A stretch of 64,000 nt of DNA from positions 62,001 through 126,000 of the forward strand of contig NZ_JAIOUO010000009.1 of assembly GCF_019931195.1 (NCBI RefSeq), read 5' to 3'. Source of the DNA: Marinobacter sp. F4216. Lineage in GTDB: Bacteria > Pseudomonadota > Gammaproteobacteria > Pseudomonadales > Oleiphilaceae. The position numbers and the translations under genes are program-made. Below the pieces are notes generated by a model. It had not been told where the DNA came from, searched no databases, and saw only the letters and a list, made by a program, of their open reading frames with translations. Positions 35,018 through 45,144 of this stretch are shown piece by piece. Within the stretch, counting starts at the first letter, position 1. The number at the start of each line of letters is the position of its first letter.

Positions 35018-35272
35018 GTGAAAGGTCCACAGGATATTTTCGCCCAGTTGCAGGGGCAGTTTGGCCAGTTCGTGCCGGATATGGCCCGTGCTGCCAGGGA
35101 AGATTTTGAGACTCATGCCCGGGCGACCGTCATGTCGGTGCTGTCCCGCCTGGAGCTGGTTACCCGGGAAGAGTTCGATGCCCAGCAGGCTGTGTTGCTG
35201 AAGACCCGTGAAAAAGTCGACGCACTGGAGCAGCGCGTGGCCGAGCTGGAGCAGCAGCTCAAGGCGAAGTAG
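35018..35272 (+). CDS. ubiK: Ubiquinone biosynthesis accessory factor UbiK
   Basis: An 84-residue small protein of the UbiK/YqiC (BMFP) family, which trimerises and assists the Ubi complex together with UbiJ. The N-terminal DIFAQLQGQFGQFVPDMARAAREDF and the C-terminal coiled coil (EKVDALEQRVAELEQQLKAK) are typical. The start is a GTG with AGAGAGG upstream. The gene's place next to comM and the glnK-amtB operon is as in Pseudomonas. Confidence 0.9.
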   Translation: MKGPQDIFAQLQGQFGQFVPDMARAAREDFETHARATVMSVLSRLELVTREEFDAQQAVLLKTREKVDALEQRVAELEQQLKAK

Positions 35273-35338
35273 TCGCCATTGCCTGACAGGACGTCGGGCC
35301 AGAGATGTTCATAATTCATGAAACCAGGGAAGGTTGTC

Positions 35339-36886
35339 ATGCTTGCTATTGTTCATTCCAGGGCCAGTGTTGGCGTTACGGCCCCTGCCGTAACCGTCGA
35401 GGTCCATCTGTCGGGCGGACTGCCCGCGCTGTCTATCGTAGGAATGCCGGAAACCGCGGTGCGGGAAAGTCGGGAACGGGTGCGAAGCGCCCTGCTGAAT
35501 TCCGGTTTCGAGTTTCCTGCCCGTCGTATCACCATTAATCTGGCGCCTGCGGATCTGCCCAAAGAGGGCGCACGCTTCGATTTGCCCATTGCCATCGGCA
35601 TTCTGGCCGCCTCTGGTCAGTTGCCGCTGGAGCCCCTTGCACAGCTTGAGTTCATCGGGGAACTATCGCTTGATGGGGCGCTCCGTCCACTGAATGGGGT
35701 GCTGCCGGCCGCCATTGCCGTCACCAAGACGGGAACGCGGCTGTTGGTGCCCCAGCAGAACGCCTCTGAAGCGTCTCTGGTAAGTCAGGGTAATGTCTTT
35801 GCGACAAACCATCTGCTCGCGGTGTGTGCCCACCTCACCGGGCAGGAACAGCTGAGTCCCGTTGCGACAGTCCAGGCGGAGTCCAGCGTCTTTCACGGTG
35901 GAATCCCGGATCTGGCGGATGTGCGCGGTCAGCATGTGCCTCGCCGTGCGCTGGAGGTTGCCGCCGCCGGCCAACACAATCTGCTGTTCTTTGGCCCCCC
36001 GGGTACAGGCAAGAGCATGCTCGCCAGTCGCCTGCCGGGTATTCTTCCAGTGCTGGATCCGGACAGCGCGTTGGACGTGGCGGCCATTCACTCGGTGTCC
36101 GGCCGTCCGGTCACGCCCGAAGTGTGGCGACAGCCGCCCTACCGCGCACCGCACCATACGGCCTCTGCCGTCGCCATGGTGGGTGGGGGCAGCCATCCTC
36201 GCCCCGGTGAAATCTCTCTGGCCCATGGTGGCGTACTGTTCCTCGACGAGTTACCGGAATTCGAGCGACGGGTGCTGGAGGTTCTGAGGGAACCCATGGA
36301 ATCCGGCTTCATTGCCATCAGCCGGTCTGCGCGTCAGGTGGAGTTTCCGGCTCGCTTCCAGTTGGTGGCGGCGATGAATCCCTGCCCCTGTGGCTTTCTG
36401 GGCCATCCCACCCGGGAGTGTCAGTGCACGGCTCAGCAGGTGTTGCGATACAGCTCGAAAGTTTCAGGTCCTTTGCTGGATCGCTTTGACCTGCACGTGG
36501 AAATGCCTGTACAGGGTGCCGATGTGCTCATGCACAATCATGGAGCAGGGCAGATAGAAGAGGCTTCGGAGAGCAGTGCTGTAGTGCGCGAGCGGGTACT
36601 GGTGGCCAGAGAGCGGCAGGTTTATCGAGGCTGCGTCAACGGGAGGCTGGCCGGGCGTGAGTTGCAAGAGGCCTGTCGCCTGGATTCAGCCTGCCAGAAG
36701 ATGCTCGCCGGCGCGATGGATCGGCTCGGGTTGTCAGCCAGGGCCTTGCACCGGATCCAGCGGGTTGCCCGCACGCTGGCGGACCTTGATAGCGCCGACT
36801 CGGTGAACCAGCGGCATGTGGCGGAGGCGCTGGGCTATCGACAGTTGGATCGGCAGCAGGCAAACCGGTCGCCGGTGTCCTCCTGA
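35339..36886 (+). CDS. comM: ComM/YifB family AAA+ ATPase
   Basis: A 515-residue helicase-like protein that promotes branch migration during natural transformation in Vibrio and relatives. The N-terminal ChlI-like fold (TVEVHLSGGLPALSIVGMPE) is followed by the Mg-chelatase AAA+ core: Walker A GPPGTGKSMLASRLPG, Walker B GVLFLDELPEF, and a zinc-type cluster CPCGFLGHPTRECQC, then the C-terminal helical domain. GGGAAGG lies 5 bases before the ATG at 35339. Pairs with the type IV pilus genes elsewhere in the window as potential transformation machinery, but this is inference. Confidence 0.92.
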   Translation: MLAIVHSRASVGVTAPAVTVEVHLSGGLPALSIVGMPETAVRESRERVRSALLNSGFEFPARRITINLAPADLPKEGARFDLPIAIGILAASGQLPLEPLAQLEFIGELSLDGALRPLNGVLPAAIAVTKTGTRLLVPQQNASEASLVSQGNVFATNHLLAVCAHLTGQEQLSPVATVQAESSVFHGGIPDLADVRGQHVPRRALEVAAAGQHNLLFFGPPGTGKSMLASRLPGILPVLDPDSALDVAAIHSVSGRPVTPEVWRQPPYRAPHHTASAVAMVGGGSHPRPGEISLAHGGVLFLDELPEFERRVLEVLREPMESGFIAISRSARQVEFPARFQLVAAMNPCPCGFLGHPTRECQCTAQQVLRYSSKVSGPLLDRFDLHVEMPVQGADVLMHNHGAGQIEEASESSAVVRERVLVARERQVYRGCVNGRLAGRELQEACRLDSACQKMLAGAMDRLGLSARALHRIQRVARTLADLDSADSVNQRHVAEALGYRQLDRQQANRSPVSS

Positions 36887-36958
36887 TACGGCGGACTCTG
36901 GTAAACTGTGCGTTTGTCTATCTTTACTAAACTCGCAGCCAGCGTTTGAGGATTTCAA

Positions 36959-37693
36959 ATGACCGATCAGAAAACACCGCAGGAACCGAACGACAAAGCG
37001 TCGGATTCTCCGGTCACGACGCGTCGGGGGATTCGCAGTTTCGTCCTGCGTCAGGGCCGGATGACCGAGGGCCAGAAAAAGGCCTTTGACCGCCTGTGGT
37101 CAAAATACGGTCTGACTCGTGAACAGGGCATGATCGATCCGCGTCAGGTATTTGGCCGCGATGCCGTGCTGAACCTGGAGATTGGTTTCGGCATGGGCAA
37201 GTCCCTGGCCGAGATGGCCGAAGCGGCGCCGGAGCAGGATTTTATCGGTGTCGAGGTTCATCTGCCGGGGGTGGGCTCCCTGCTCAAGGAAGTTGAAGCG
37301 CGGGGCCTTGAAAACGTTCGTGTCTACAGCATCGATGTCAACGACGTGATCGATCTGTGCCTGCCGGATGCCTGTCTGGATCAGGTGATGATCTTCTTCC
37401 CGGACCCGTGGCCGAAAAAGAAACATCACAAGCGCCGTCTGGTGCAGACTGAATTTGTTCAGAGAATCCGTCACAAGCTGAGGGTTGGCGGCATCCTTCA
37501 TTTGGCCACGGACTGGGAAAACTACGCCGAGCACATGATGGAAGTGATGGTGGAGGCCGAGGGCTTCGCCAATACCCAGGAAGACGGTGGCTATTCACCC
37601 AGACCGGACAGTCGCCCGATCACCAAGTTCGAAAAGCGCGGTGAACGGCTGGGCCACGGTGTTTGGGACCTGTTGTTCCACCGGACCAACTGA
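36959..37693 (+). CDS. trmB: tRNA (guanine-N7)-methyltransferase
   Basis: A 244-residue SAM enzyme that methylates G46 of t[18 protein letters not shown] is the SAM-binding loop, and [17 protein letters not shown] is the diagnostic catalytic motif of TrmB, followed by [12 protein letters not shown]. The first ~30 residues are a polar extension. It converges on the membrane-protein gene that follows, whose stop is 11 bases away. Confidence 0.94.
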   Translation: MTDQKTPQEPNDKASDSPVTTRRGIRSFVLRQGRMTEGQKKAFDRLWSKYGLTREQGMIDPRQVFGRDAVLNLEIGFGMGKSLAEMAEAAPEQDFIGVEVHLPGVGSLLKEVEARGLENVRVYSIDVNDVIDLCLPDACLDQVMIFFPDPWPKKKHHKRRLVQTEFVQRIRHKLRVGGILHLATDWENYAEHMMEVMVEAEGFANTQEDGGYSPRPDSRPITKFEKRGERLGHGVWDLLFHRTN

Positions 37694-37703
37694 TCGACGG
37701 CGA

Positions 37704-38237
37704 TCAGTGGTGCTCCAACGGGTGACGGCGGGCTGCCCGGATGATGATCAGCCCCGCCAGACCCAGGATCAGGCCGGTGTATTTGATCAGGGCAAAGATG
37801 GTCGCCCAAAGGCTGACCGTATCGTTGGGCGGGTTGAAGTTGTTCAGTAGCAGAACATTTTCCGCCAGATCAGTCATGGCGGCAGCGACAAACAACGCCC
37901 GCACCCAGCGGGCGACCGTCCGCTCCCGGACTCCGGGGCGGTCTCGCATCAGGTGGCCGGTCAACCGGAGCAGGGTGATCAGGTAAACGGGAACGAACAG
38001 CAGGCTCAGCCACAGATAGCTCTTCGCCCAAGTTTCCCCTTCACGTTGCCAGCTCAGAAGGATGGCATGGGCCTGGTCCGCGGTGCCGGCTACCTGGAAG
38101 CTAACCACGCCCTGAGGTGCTGAGGCTGTCTGCAGAGGCTGGTTGATCAGCCACAATGCCGTCAGTAACAACAATGTTGCCACCAGCAGTGACTTGAGGT
38201 TCCGCGGTACAGCTGCCCATCCTCGACTCTCTTCCAT
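37704..38237 (-). CDS. Four-helix inner-membrane protein of unknown function
   Basis: A 177-residue protein with about four transmembrane helices: SLLVATLLLLTALWLI near the start, YLWLSLLFVPVYLITLL in the middle, one around VRALFVAAAMTDLAENVLLL, and YTGLILGLAGLIIIRAA near the end. Between the first two is a ~45-residue segment likely on the periplasmic side. I recognise no named family. Its ATG overlaps the hemW stop by one base (TAATG), so it is translationally coupled to hemW. Confidence 0.65.
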   Translation of the reverse strand: MEESRGWAAVPRNLKSLLVATLLLLTALWLINQPLQTASAPQGVVSFQVAGTADQAHAILLSWQREGETWAKSYLWLSLLFVPVYLITLLRLTGHLMRDRPGVRERTVARWVRALFVAAAMTDLAENVLLLNNFNPPNDTVSLWATIFALIKYTGLILGLAGLIIIRAARRHPLEHH

Positions 38238-39385
38238 TACAGAAAACGCTCCAGCAGGCTGTTCAGGTAACGCTGGCCAAGCTCGGTGGTTTGCAACCGG
38301 CTGGGCGCCAGCAGTTGTTCATCACGCAGTTCGTTGATGGTTTTCTCAACTGAGGATAGCGGGAAACCGGTGCGTTCGGCAAAGAGCCTTTCGTCTACGC
38401 CCTCGGTTAGTCGCAGCGCATTCATCAGAAATTCCAGTGGCCGGTCAGCCGGAGCTATGGCTTCCGATCCCGCCGTTCGGCTGCCAATTCGGTTCAGGTA
38501 GGCGTCCGGCTGGCGGGTTTTCCAGTATCGCCGGATGCTACCGTCGGGCAGGCTGATTTTGCCGTGGGCTCCGGCGCCCAGTGCCAGATAGTCACCGAAG
38601 GTCCAGTAGTTCAGGTTGTGGCGTGATGCCATTCCCGGCCGGGACCAGGCTGACACCTCGTAGTCCTTGAACCCGTGTGAATGCAAAAACTCGGCTCCCT
38701 GCCGGTAAATCTCCCACAGGTGTTCGTCATCTGGCAGGGTGGGCGGTCGGCTGAAGAACTCGGTGTTGGGCTCGATCGTGAGCTGGTACCAGGACAGATG
38801 AGGGGGCTGGTGGCTCAGGGCAGCCTCCAGGTCGGCCAGCGCATCGGTGGGTGTTTGCCCGGGCAGGCCGTGCATCAGATCGATGTTGAAGTTGTCGAAG
38901 CCTGCCTGGCGGGCGGCGTGGATGGCCGTATGGGCACCTTCCCGGGTATGAATGCGCCCGAGTTGCGTGAGATGCTCGGATTTGAAGCTCTGGACGCCAA
39001 TGGAGAGCCGATTGATCCCTGACTCCCGAAACGCCTCAAAGCGGCCCTGTTCCAGGGTGCCCGGGTTGGCCTCCAGGGTGATTTCGGCGTCACTGGCAAT
39101 GGCGAGCCGGGCCTTCAGTGCCCGAAAAAGATTCTGATAGAACCCACCACTCATCAACGAGGGCGTCCCGCCGCCGATAAAGATCGTCTGGATTTCCCGG
39201 TCCTTGCAGAAAAGCAGGTCCTGCTCCAGGTCCTCGATCAGGGCATTGAGGTATTCGACTTCGGGAATATCTCCCCGAATGGCGTGGGAATTGAAGTCAC
39301 AGTACGGACACTTGCGCACGCACCAGGGTACGTGGATGTACAGGCTGAGCGGCGGCTTGACCGCCACCGGAGTAGGGGCGGTCAC
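38237..39385 (-). CDS. hemW: Heme chaperone HemW (radical SAM)
   Basis: A 382-residue HemN-like protein. SLYIHVPWCVRKCPYCDFNSH carries the CxxxCxxC radical-SAM cluster ligands. The arrangement and place after rdgB are those of HemW, which binds and delivers heme; it is not the coproporphyrinogen oxidase HemN, though older annotations call it that. Starts 4 bases after the rdgB stop. Confidence 0.92.
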   Translation of the reverse strand: MTAPTPVAVKPPLSLYIHVPWCVRKCPYCDFNSHAIRGDIPEVEYLNALIEDLEQDLLFCKDREIQTIFIGGGTPSLMSGGFYQNLFRALKARLAIASDAEITLEANPGTLEQGRFEAFRESGINRLSIGVQSFKSEHLTQLGRIHTREGAHTAIHAARQAGFDNFNIDLMHGLPGQTPTDALADLEAALSHQPPHLSWYQLTIEPNTEFFSRPPTLPDDEHLWEIYRQGAEFLHSHGFKDYEVSAWSRPGMASRHNLNYWTFGDYLALGAGAHGKISLPDGSIRRYWKTRQPDAYLNRIGSRTAGSEAIAPADRPLEFLMNALRLTEGVDERLFAERTGFPLSSVEKTINELRDEQLLAPSRLQTTELGQRYLNSLLERFL

Positions 39386-39389
39386 CGGC

Positions 39390-39989
39390 TCAGGCTCCCG
39401 CTCTCAGCTGTTCTATCAGTTGGGCCAGGGCCCGCCCCCGGTGACTAATCCGGCTTTTTTGCTCCCGGGTCAGTTCGGCAGCGCTGCATTGATGGTCTTC
39501 GACCCAGAACACCGGATCATAGCCGAAGCCGCCGTCTCCCCGTGGGGCAGTCAGGATGGCACCGGGCCAGCGGCCATGACAAATCACCGGTGTGGGGTCA
39601 TCGGCGTGGCGCAGGTAGACCAGTACGCAGTGGAACTGGGCGCTGCGCTGGCCTTCCGGGATGTCCGCCATGGCCTGTAAGAGGGCGGTGATGTTGTTTG
39701 AATCATTGGCCTGCTCACCGGCGTAGCGCGCCGAGCGAACGCCGGGTTGGCCACCCAGCGCGTCCACAGCCAGGCCGCTGTCATCGGCCAATGCTGGCAG
39801 GCCGCTTTCACGGGCCGCATGGCGGGCCTTGAGGATGGCGTTTTCCACAAAGGTAACGGCCGGCTCCTCGGCCTCTGAAATACCCAGTTCGCCCTGGGCC
39901 ACCGGCTGCAGGTTCAGCGGACCCAGCAGGTCAGTGAGCTCGGCGATTTTGCCCTGGTTGTTACTGGCAATAACAAGTTTCTGGCTCAT
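39390..39989 (-). CDS. rdgB: Non-canonical purine NTP pyrophosphatase (dITP/XTP)
   Basis: A 199-residue Ham1-type enzyme that removes dITP, ITP and XTP from the nucleotide pool. [13 protein letters not shown] is the nucleotide-binding opening, [14 protein letters not shown] and [24 protein letters not shown] the metal and substrate motifs, and HRGRALAQL the C-terminal signature. Length is standard. It follows the DUF4426 gene by 7 bases. Confidence 0.95.
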   Translation of the reverse strand: MSQKLVIASNNQGKIAELTDLLGPLNLQPVAQGELGISEAEEPAVTFVENAILKARHAARESGLPALADDSGLAVDALGGQPGVRSARYAGEQANDSNNITALLQAMADIPEGQRSAQFHCVLVYLRHADDPTPVICHGRWPGAILTAPRGDGGFGYDPVFWVEDHQCSAAELTREQKSRISHRGRALAQLIEQLRAGA

Positions 39990-39996
39990 GGGCGTG

Positions 39997-40458
39997 TCAG
40001 TCGCTGAACAGGGTGTGAGAAAAACGAACTGGCATATCCTGCTGTACGCCCGTCGGTCGGGCGGTGATGTTGAAGGTCATCAGCTCGCCCGGTGAATACT
40101 GATACTCAGCGATGAAATACACGGCATCGCCCTCCTGCACCCGACGGAATGCCAGAAAGCGCACCTGCTGCACATCATTGGTGGCCTTGCCCTCCACCTG
40201 TCCGCTCACCGGGGACAGGGTGCCGTCCTCGTTCTCTTTCATGATCGAGATGTTGATGATGCCAATGCCCTTGCTGCGCCTAAGGTCATTGGCCCGGGCC
40301 ACCTCCGGTGCCAGGAAGGTGCTTGGCAGCACGCTCCAGTGCACGCGGTAGTCGCCGAAGTCCTTTTTGCCGGCAGCCTGGGCCTGGAAACTGAGGGCAA
40401 GCCAGGCCAAGGCCATGACGGCGATTCGTGTGAGAAGTCGAGGGATGGCGGTGTTCAT
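39997..40458 (-). CDS. DUF4426 periplasmic protein
   Basis: A 153-residue protein with a Sec signal ([13 protein letters not shown], cleavage after AQA) and a beta-rich DUF4426 domain ([19 protein letters not shown] is the recognisable entry). Its function is unknown; it is found between metW and rdgB across Pseudomonas and relatives. Its start overlaps the metW stop by four bases. Confidence 0.88.
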   Translation of the reverse strand: MNTAIPRLLTRIAVMALAWLALSFQAQAAGKKDFGDYRVHWSVLPSTFLAPEVARANDLRRSKGIGIINISIMKENEDGTLSPVSGQVEGKATNDVQQVRFLAFRRVQEGDAVYFIAEYQYSPGELMTFNITARPTGVQQDMPVRFSHTLFSD

Positions 40459-41060
40459 GTCTCGTTCTCCCGGGTAATTCGATAAATGGCGATTTCTCCC
40501 AACAGATTAGGCCATAACCGGGCCAGCCAGTTATTTTGGTGTTGGCCGTCCACCACGCGCCGGCTTTTGATACGAATGCCTTTCTGGCGGCACAGGGCTT
40601 CAAAATCCTTAAACGTGCACAGGCGGATGTTGGGGGTGTTATACCACTTATACGGCAGCGCCTCGGATTCGGGCATGCGGCCACTCAGAGCCAGCCCCCA
40701 GCGAAGGCGCCAGTGGGCAAAGTTCGGGAAGGTGACGATGCCTTCGCGGCCCATTCTGAGCATTTCATCCAGCACCTTGTCCGGGCGGCGAACGGCTTGC
40801 AACGCCTGGGTCATCAGCACCACATCGAAGCTGTCGTCGCCGAAATTGTCCAGTCCCTGGGTGTCCAGGTTCTGCTCGATCACCGCGACACCCTTGCTCA
40901 TACAGGCGGTGATGTGTTCCGGATTGATTTCCAGGCCAAAACCACTGGCACCACGCTCCCGCTGAAGGAAATCCAGCAGGGTGCCGTCACCGCAACCCAG
41001 GTCCAGTACATGGTGGCCGGGCTCAATCCACTTCTGGATGATTTCGAGGTCTGGTCTCAT
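40455..41060 (-). CDS. metW: Methionine biosynthesis protein MetW
   Basis: A 201-residue SAM-methyltransferase-fold protein; [16 protein letters not shown] is the SAM loop. MetW is required together with MetX for homoserine activation in several proteobacteria and directly partners MetX. The ATG overlaps the metX stop by four bases (41057-41060). Confidence 0.95.
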   Translation of the reverse strand: MRPDLEIIQKWIEPGHHVLDLGCGDGTLLDFLQRERGASGFGLEINPEHITACMSKGVAVIEQNLDTQGLDNFGDDSFDVVLMTQALQAVRRPDKVLDEMLRMGREGIVTFPNFAHWRLRWGLALSGRMPESEALPYKWYNTPNIRLCTFKDFEALCRQKGIRIKSRRVVDGQHQNNWLARLWPNLLGEIAIYRITRENET

Positions 41061-42205
41061 GCGCCTACCTCCCGTGCGACCCGATCCATATAAGCTGTGA
41101 AGGCGGCGGTGTACCTCGGGGTCGGGATCAGGAACGCGTCGTGGCCCCAGGGTGCGTCGATTTCCGCGTAGCTGACCTGCTTGCGGGCGGCGATCATGGC
41201 GTTGACCATCTCTTCCGAACGGGACGGGTTGAAACGCCAGTCGGTGCTGAACGACAGCACCAGGAATTCACACTGGGCGGTCGTCATGGCGCGGGCCAGG
41301 TCACCCCCGTATTCATGGGCCGGGTCGAAATAGTCGAGGGCGCGAGTCATCAGCAGGTAGGTGTTGGCGTCGAACGTCTCGGAGAAGCGTTCGCCCTGGT
41401 ACCGAAGGTAGCTTTCCACCTGAAATTCGGCGTCGAATCCGAATTTGTAGGCCTGATCCCGGAGTTCTCGACCGAATTTCTCGCCCATGGAGGCGTCCGA
41501 CAGATAGGTGATGTGGCCCACCATGCGGGCGAGCATCAGGCCGCGCCGGGGAACCACGCCGTAATCGTAGTAGCGGCCGCCATGGAACTCCTGGTCGGAG
41601 GTGATCGCCTGCCGGGCCACTTCGTTGAAGGCAATGTTCTGTGCGGTCAGCCGTGGTGTGGAGGCAATCACCACCGAATGTTTCAGGCGGTCCGGATAAT
41701 CCAGGCTCCACTGCAGGGCCTGCATGCCGCCGAGCGAGCCACCAACGACGGCGGCCCAACACTCAATACCCAGCCGATCAGCCAGGCAAGCCTGGCTGTT
41801 TACCCAGTCCCTGACGGTAACCACCGGGAATTCCGGGCCAAAGGGCTTGCCGGTCTTTGGATTGACGCTGTTCGGCCCGGTGCTGCCGTGGCATCCACCC
41901 AGATTGTTCAGGCTGACGACAAAGAAACGATTGGTGTCGATCGGTTTGCCGGGGCCGATGCAACTGTCCCACCAGCCGGGCTTTTTGTCTTCTTCCGAAT
42001 GATAGCCCGCGGCGTGGTGATGCCCGCTGAGAGCGTGGCATATGAGCACAGCGTTGCTGGCGTCTTCGTTCAGGGTGCCGTAGGTCTCGACCACCAGCTC
42101 GTAGTTGTCCAGGGTCTGGCCACAGGCGAGGTCCAGAGGCGAATCAAAACGGTAGGTCTGAGGGGTGACAACCCCAACAGAGTCAGCGGGCAACGAATCG
42201 GTCAT
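41057..42205 (-). CDS. metX: Homoserine O-succinyltransferase MetX
   Basis: A 382-residue alpha/beta-hydrolase-fold acyltransferase for the first committed step of methionine synthesis. The nucleophile Ser is in [14 protein letters not shown], the Asp in [14 protein letters not shown], and the His in APWGHDAF. In the Pseudomonas-type metX-metW arrangement these proteins use succinyl-CoA despite resembling acetyltransferases. It starts 126 bases downstream of the GTPase gene's stop and probably has its own promoter. Confidence 0.92.
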   Translation of the reverse strand: MTDSLPADSVGVVTPQTYRFDSPLDLACGQTLDNYELVVETYGTLNEDASNAVLICHALSGHHHAAGYHSEEDKKPGWWDSCIGPGKPIDTNRFFVVSLNNLGGCHGSTGPNSVNPKTGKPFGPEFPVVTVRDWVNSQACLADRLGIECWAAVVGGSLGGMQALQWSLDYPDRLKHSVVIASTPRLTAQNIAFNEVARQAITSDQEFHGGRYYDYGVVPRRGLMLARMVGHITYLSDASMGEKFGRELRDQAYKFGFDAEFQVESYLRYQGERFSETFDANTYLLMTRALDYFDPAHEYGGDLARAMTTAQCEFLVLSFSTDWRFNPSRSEEMVNAMIAARKQVSYAEIDAPWGHDAFLIPTPRYTAAFTAYMDRVAREVGA

Positions 42206-42265
42206 TGGCGCGACAGGTTCCTGGTTCAGTCCGTGATAAGCGGGAACAGCAATGATAGATCCATT

Positions 42266-42295
42266 GCCAGCCCAGCAGTTTAAAGCTGGGCTGGC
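42266..42295. repeat. Perfect 11-bp inverted repeat between the GTPase gene and metX
   Basis: GCCAGCCCAGC and GCTGGGCTGGC with an 8-base AT-rich loop, 36-65 bases past the GTPase stop on the minus strand. No T-run follows, so it may be a Rho-assisted terminator, mRNA-protecting hairpin, or operator for metX. Confidence 0.7.
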
Positions 42296-42331
42296 ATCGC
42301 TGCAACTGAGCGAGTCTCGTAGCGAGAAGCG

Positions 42332-44296
42332 TCAGACGGCGCCGGAGATGGTGACCACTTTCTGTTGGATCAGGGTCGGGGCGGGTTTGCGGATCTGGCG
42401 CTGCATTGCATCCGCCAGTTCCAGCTGCCGCTGAAGGTCAGAAATAGTGTGGTTCAGGCGAGTGCGTTCGGCACGGCTGTCCCGGTCGCTGCGCACCATG
42501 TCGCGCAGGCGCCGGATCTGGTGTTCCAGCAACTGTTTCTGCTCCATGGAGTATTGCATGATGGGCAGCAGGGCTTCGTTCGGCCAGCGTTCCACATCCG
42601 CCCGGACGCGGGCGTGCAGGGTGCGGGCCTCGCCGACCATGACGTTGAAGAAACGCCGCACCAGCAGGGACTGTTCGGTCAGCAGGTTCTTGGGGCTGAT
42701 GCGGAATCGGCTCGCTTTCTTGCGCAGCTCCCGGATGGCGATCACATGCCGCCCGGCGCGCAGCGGAATGGGTTCCAGATGCCGGGCACGGGTGTCTTCG
42801 TTGTAGCGTCGGTAAATGGCGCCCACCATCTTCTCCGCCAGGTGGCCTTCGCTCAGCAGATTGGTCAGGTCGCTTTCAAGCAACTCGAAGAACCGGTCCA
42901 TGGCCCGGTTCATGCCGACGGTCGTCAAGCTCTTGCTCATGGACTGGCGGATTTGTCTGGCGTGTTCCTCAAAACGTTCTTCACTGACCAGCTTTTTGAG
43001 CAGATCACCCTGGGAATCCATCAGCCGGCGGCTGGACCTGAGGGTGATCAGCTTCTTGTAGTAAAAGTCATAGTCTTTCTGGGCGCGCTCGGCGAGACGG
43101 CTCAGTGCCTGCTTGTCCATGGTGGCGCCAGAGCAGGCTTGAAGCTCCTCTTGTAAGCCGGCGAGGCGGCTCTTCATGGCCGCCTGGCTGTTTTGCAGCA
43201 TGCCCAGAAGATCGTTAATCAGGTTCTGGGTGATCAACTGCTCCTTGTGGGCCAGAATGCGCTGGATAATAAGGGTTTCCAGGTGCCCGATGTTGGCACG
43301 CTCAAACAGTTCTTCGTCCTTGCGAACCCGGGCCAGAAGGCCCTGCTTGGCGGACAGCGGAATGACGTCCTTGCGGTTGATGTCCAGATGGTCGGCAGTG
43401 TACGACTGGACGTGCTCGATAGCATCAAGGGTGTGCTGCTCGCCCTGCAGATCATCCCACAGCACGTCGATCTTGTTGAGCACGGCAAACCGGCCGGCCC
43501 GGTGGTCGGCGTGCTCGGTATCAATGTGATCCTTCCAGATCGTCATGTCGCTGGCGGTAACACCGGTGTCGGCGCTCAGCACGAAGATCACCGCGTGGGC
43601 CCGTGGCAACATGCTGATGGTCAGTTCCGGCTCCGAACCCAGGGCATTTAACCCCGGCGTGTCCAGAATCCGCAGGCCCCGTTCGAACAGCGGGTGGCGG
43701 ATGCTGATTTGGGCATTGCGCCAGGCTGGCACCAACACGTTGCCCGGGGTCTCCCGGTCGTGCTCCAGCATGTCTTCTTCAAAGCCGAGCTGGCGGGCTT
43801 CCTCGGGGGACACGCTCTTGACGCGGGCTACCTCGGCCAGCACTTCGCGCATCACCTGCGGGTCGCTTTCATCCAGCTCGTGGCGAATCCACAGGTCAGG
43901 CTGTTTGCGCAATTGTTGCAGGGATTGCTCTTCGGTGCGGGTTTCGATTGGCAGCAGCAGCAGGTAGTTCCGATTGGCGTTGCGGTCGAAGAAGAGCTCG
44001 GTCGGGCACATGGTGGTACGGCCGGCCTGGGAAGGCAGCATGCGCTGGCCGTACTCGGAAAAAAACAGGGCGTTGATCAGTTCGGTCTTGCCCCGGGAGT
44101 ACTCCCCCACAAAGGCGATGGTCAGTTCGTCCTCAATCAACAGTTCCAGACCATGACGGATTCGGGTGCTGATATCGTCGGAGAAGAGGTTGTTATCCTG
44201 GAGCCAGAGCCGGTACCGGCCAATTTGCCGGATCAGATCTTTCTTCCAGTTATGGTACGCCTCGACCTGCTGCGAGAGAGTTCCCTGTTGATTCAT
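42332..44296 (-). CDS. Dynamin-like GTPase
   Basis: A 654-residue large GTPase of the dynamin superfamily. G1 is GEYSRGKTELIN (Gly64-Thr71), G2 around RTTMCPTE, G3 RILDTPGLNALG, G4 VLNKIDVLW. The remaining ~400 residues are mostly helical with coiled-coil stretches, including an end segment after RVRADVERWPNEAL; there is no transmembrane helix or BAR-like recognisable module. Bacterial dynamins act at membranes in fusion, repair or phage defence. AAGGA lies 8 bases before the ATG at 44296. A terminator and an inverted repeat separate it from yggT and metX, which are near neighbours elsewhere. Confidence 0.85.
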   Translation of the reverse strand: MNQQGTLSQQVEAYHNWKKDLIRQIGRYRLWLQDNNLFSDDISTRIRHGLELLIEDELTIAFVGEYSRGKTELINALFFSEYGQRMLPSQAGRTTMCPTELFFDRNANRNYLLLLPIETRTEEQSLQQLRKQPDLWIRHELDESDPQVMREVLAEVARVKSVSPEEARQLGFEEDMLEHDRETPGNVLVPAWRNAQISIRHPLFERGLRILDTPGLNALGSEPELTISMLPRAHAVIFVLSADTGVTASDMTIWKDHIDTEHADHRAGRFAVLNKIDVLWDDLQGEQHTLDAIEHVQSYTADHLDINRKDVIPLSAKQGLLARVRKDEELFERANIGHLETLIIQRILAHKEQLITQNLINDLLGMLQNSQAAMKSRLAGLQEELQACSGATMDKQALSRLAERAQKDYDFYYKKLITLRSSRRLMDSQGDLLKKLVSEERFEEHARQIRQSMSKSLTTVGMNRAMDRFFELLESDLTNLLSEGHLAEKMVGAIYRRYNEDTRARHLEPIPLRAGRHVIAIRELRKKASRFRISPKNLLTEQSLLVRRFFNVMVGEARTLHARVRADVERWPNEALLPIMQYSMEQKQLLEHQIRRLRDMVRSDRDSRAERTRLNHTISDLQRQLELADAMQRQIRKPAPTLIQQKVVTISGAV

Positions 44297-44443
44297 TGGA
44301 CTATCCTTCTGCGCGACTTCCAAGTGCGTGCTGGCGACAACTCACGGGTGACGGATTAATTAATGGCAATAATATCCGGTTCTGCAGCGCATGGAAGGTC
44401 GTCAATTGTCGGATATGATTGGCTTTTTTGTCGGTGGGAGCGT

Positions 44444-44480
44444 AAAAAAGCTGCAAAATCATAGGCATGATGATGCAGCT
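44444..44480 (-). terminator. Intrinsic terminator after yggT
   Basis: On the minus strand, AGCTGCA pairs with TGCAGCT (with an inner ATCAT/ATGAT stem) and six T residues follow. It lies about 57 bases past the yggT stop, so yggS-proC-yggT ends here and the GTPase gene downstream needs its own promoter. Confidence 0.82.
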
Positions 44481-44537
44481 TGCGAGAGTTCAACTCGGCG
44501 GGAATAGTTGTAACAAATTGTTTTCTTGAGAATTTGT

Positions 44538-45122
44538 TTACATTCCCAACCCTATTGAGCCGAGGCCGGCGGCCAGCTTCATGTGCTTGATCACCACCGA
44601 GACCACGTTGAGGATCAGGAACACCAGGATCGGCGACAGGTCCAGACCGCCCATGGACGGCATGATGTTCCGGATCGGTCGAATCACCGGCTCGGTTATC
44701 TGGGCAACAAGCTGGATGGCCGGGTGTGAACTGCCCGGGGCGATCCAGCTCACCACCACCACGGCAATGACTGACCAGAAATAGATCTTCACAATCAGGT
44801 CCAGCACGTTCAGGAAGGCCCAGACCAGCAAGGTGAGGGGGTTGATCGCCGGGATACCGCCGTTCATGGCGATGAGGATCAGGAAGAATGTGAGGGCCTG
44901 AATGAGTATCGCCAACACCAGCGCAGCGCCGTCAACACCACCCCAGCCGGGTATGATCCGTCGCAAGGGCCGAAGTAACGGATTGGTGGCCTTCACCACA
45001 AACTGGGATATGGGGTTGTAGAAGTCCGCTCGCGCGAGCTGCAGCAGAAAGCGCAGCAGCACGATGGTCATGTAGAACGTGGATGCAATCAGCAGGATGG
45101 TAATCAGGATTTCTGCCAGCAT
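44538..45122 (-). CDS. yggT: YggT family membrane protein
   Basis: A 194-residue protein with two copies of the YggT domain, each a pair of transmembrane helices with the conserved NPLLRPLRRIIPGWGGVD and EPVIRPIRNIMPSMGGLDLSP loops. The family is tied to osmotic tolerance and, in other bacteria, to division-site proteins; the exact role is unsettled. It follows proC by 22 bases. Confidence 0.93.
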   Translation of the reverse strand: MLAEILITILLIASTFYMTIVLLRFLLQLARADFYNPISQFVVKATNPLLRPLRRIIPGWGGVDGAALVLAILIQALTFFLILIAMNGGIPAINPLTLLVWAFLNVLDLIVKIYFWSVIAVVVVSWIAPGSSHPAIQLVAQITEPVIRPIRNIMPSMGGLDLSPILVFLILNVVSVVIKHMKLAAGLGSIGLGM

Positions 45123-45144
45123 GTAGCCGTATCTCCGTTAACGG

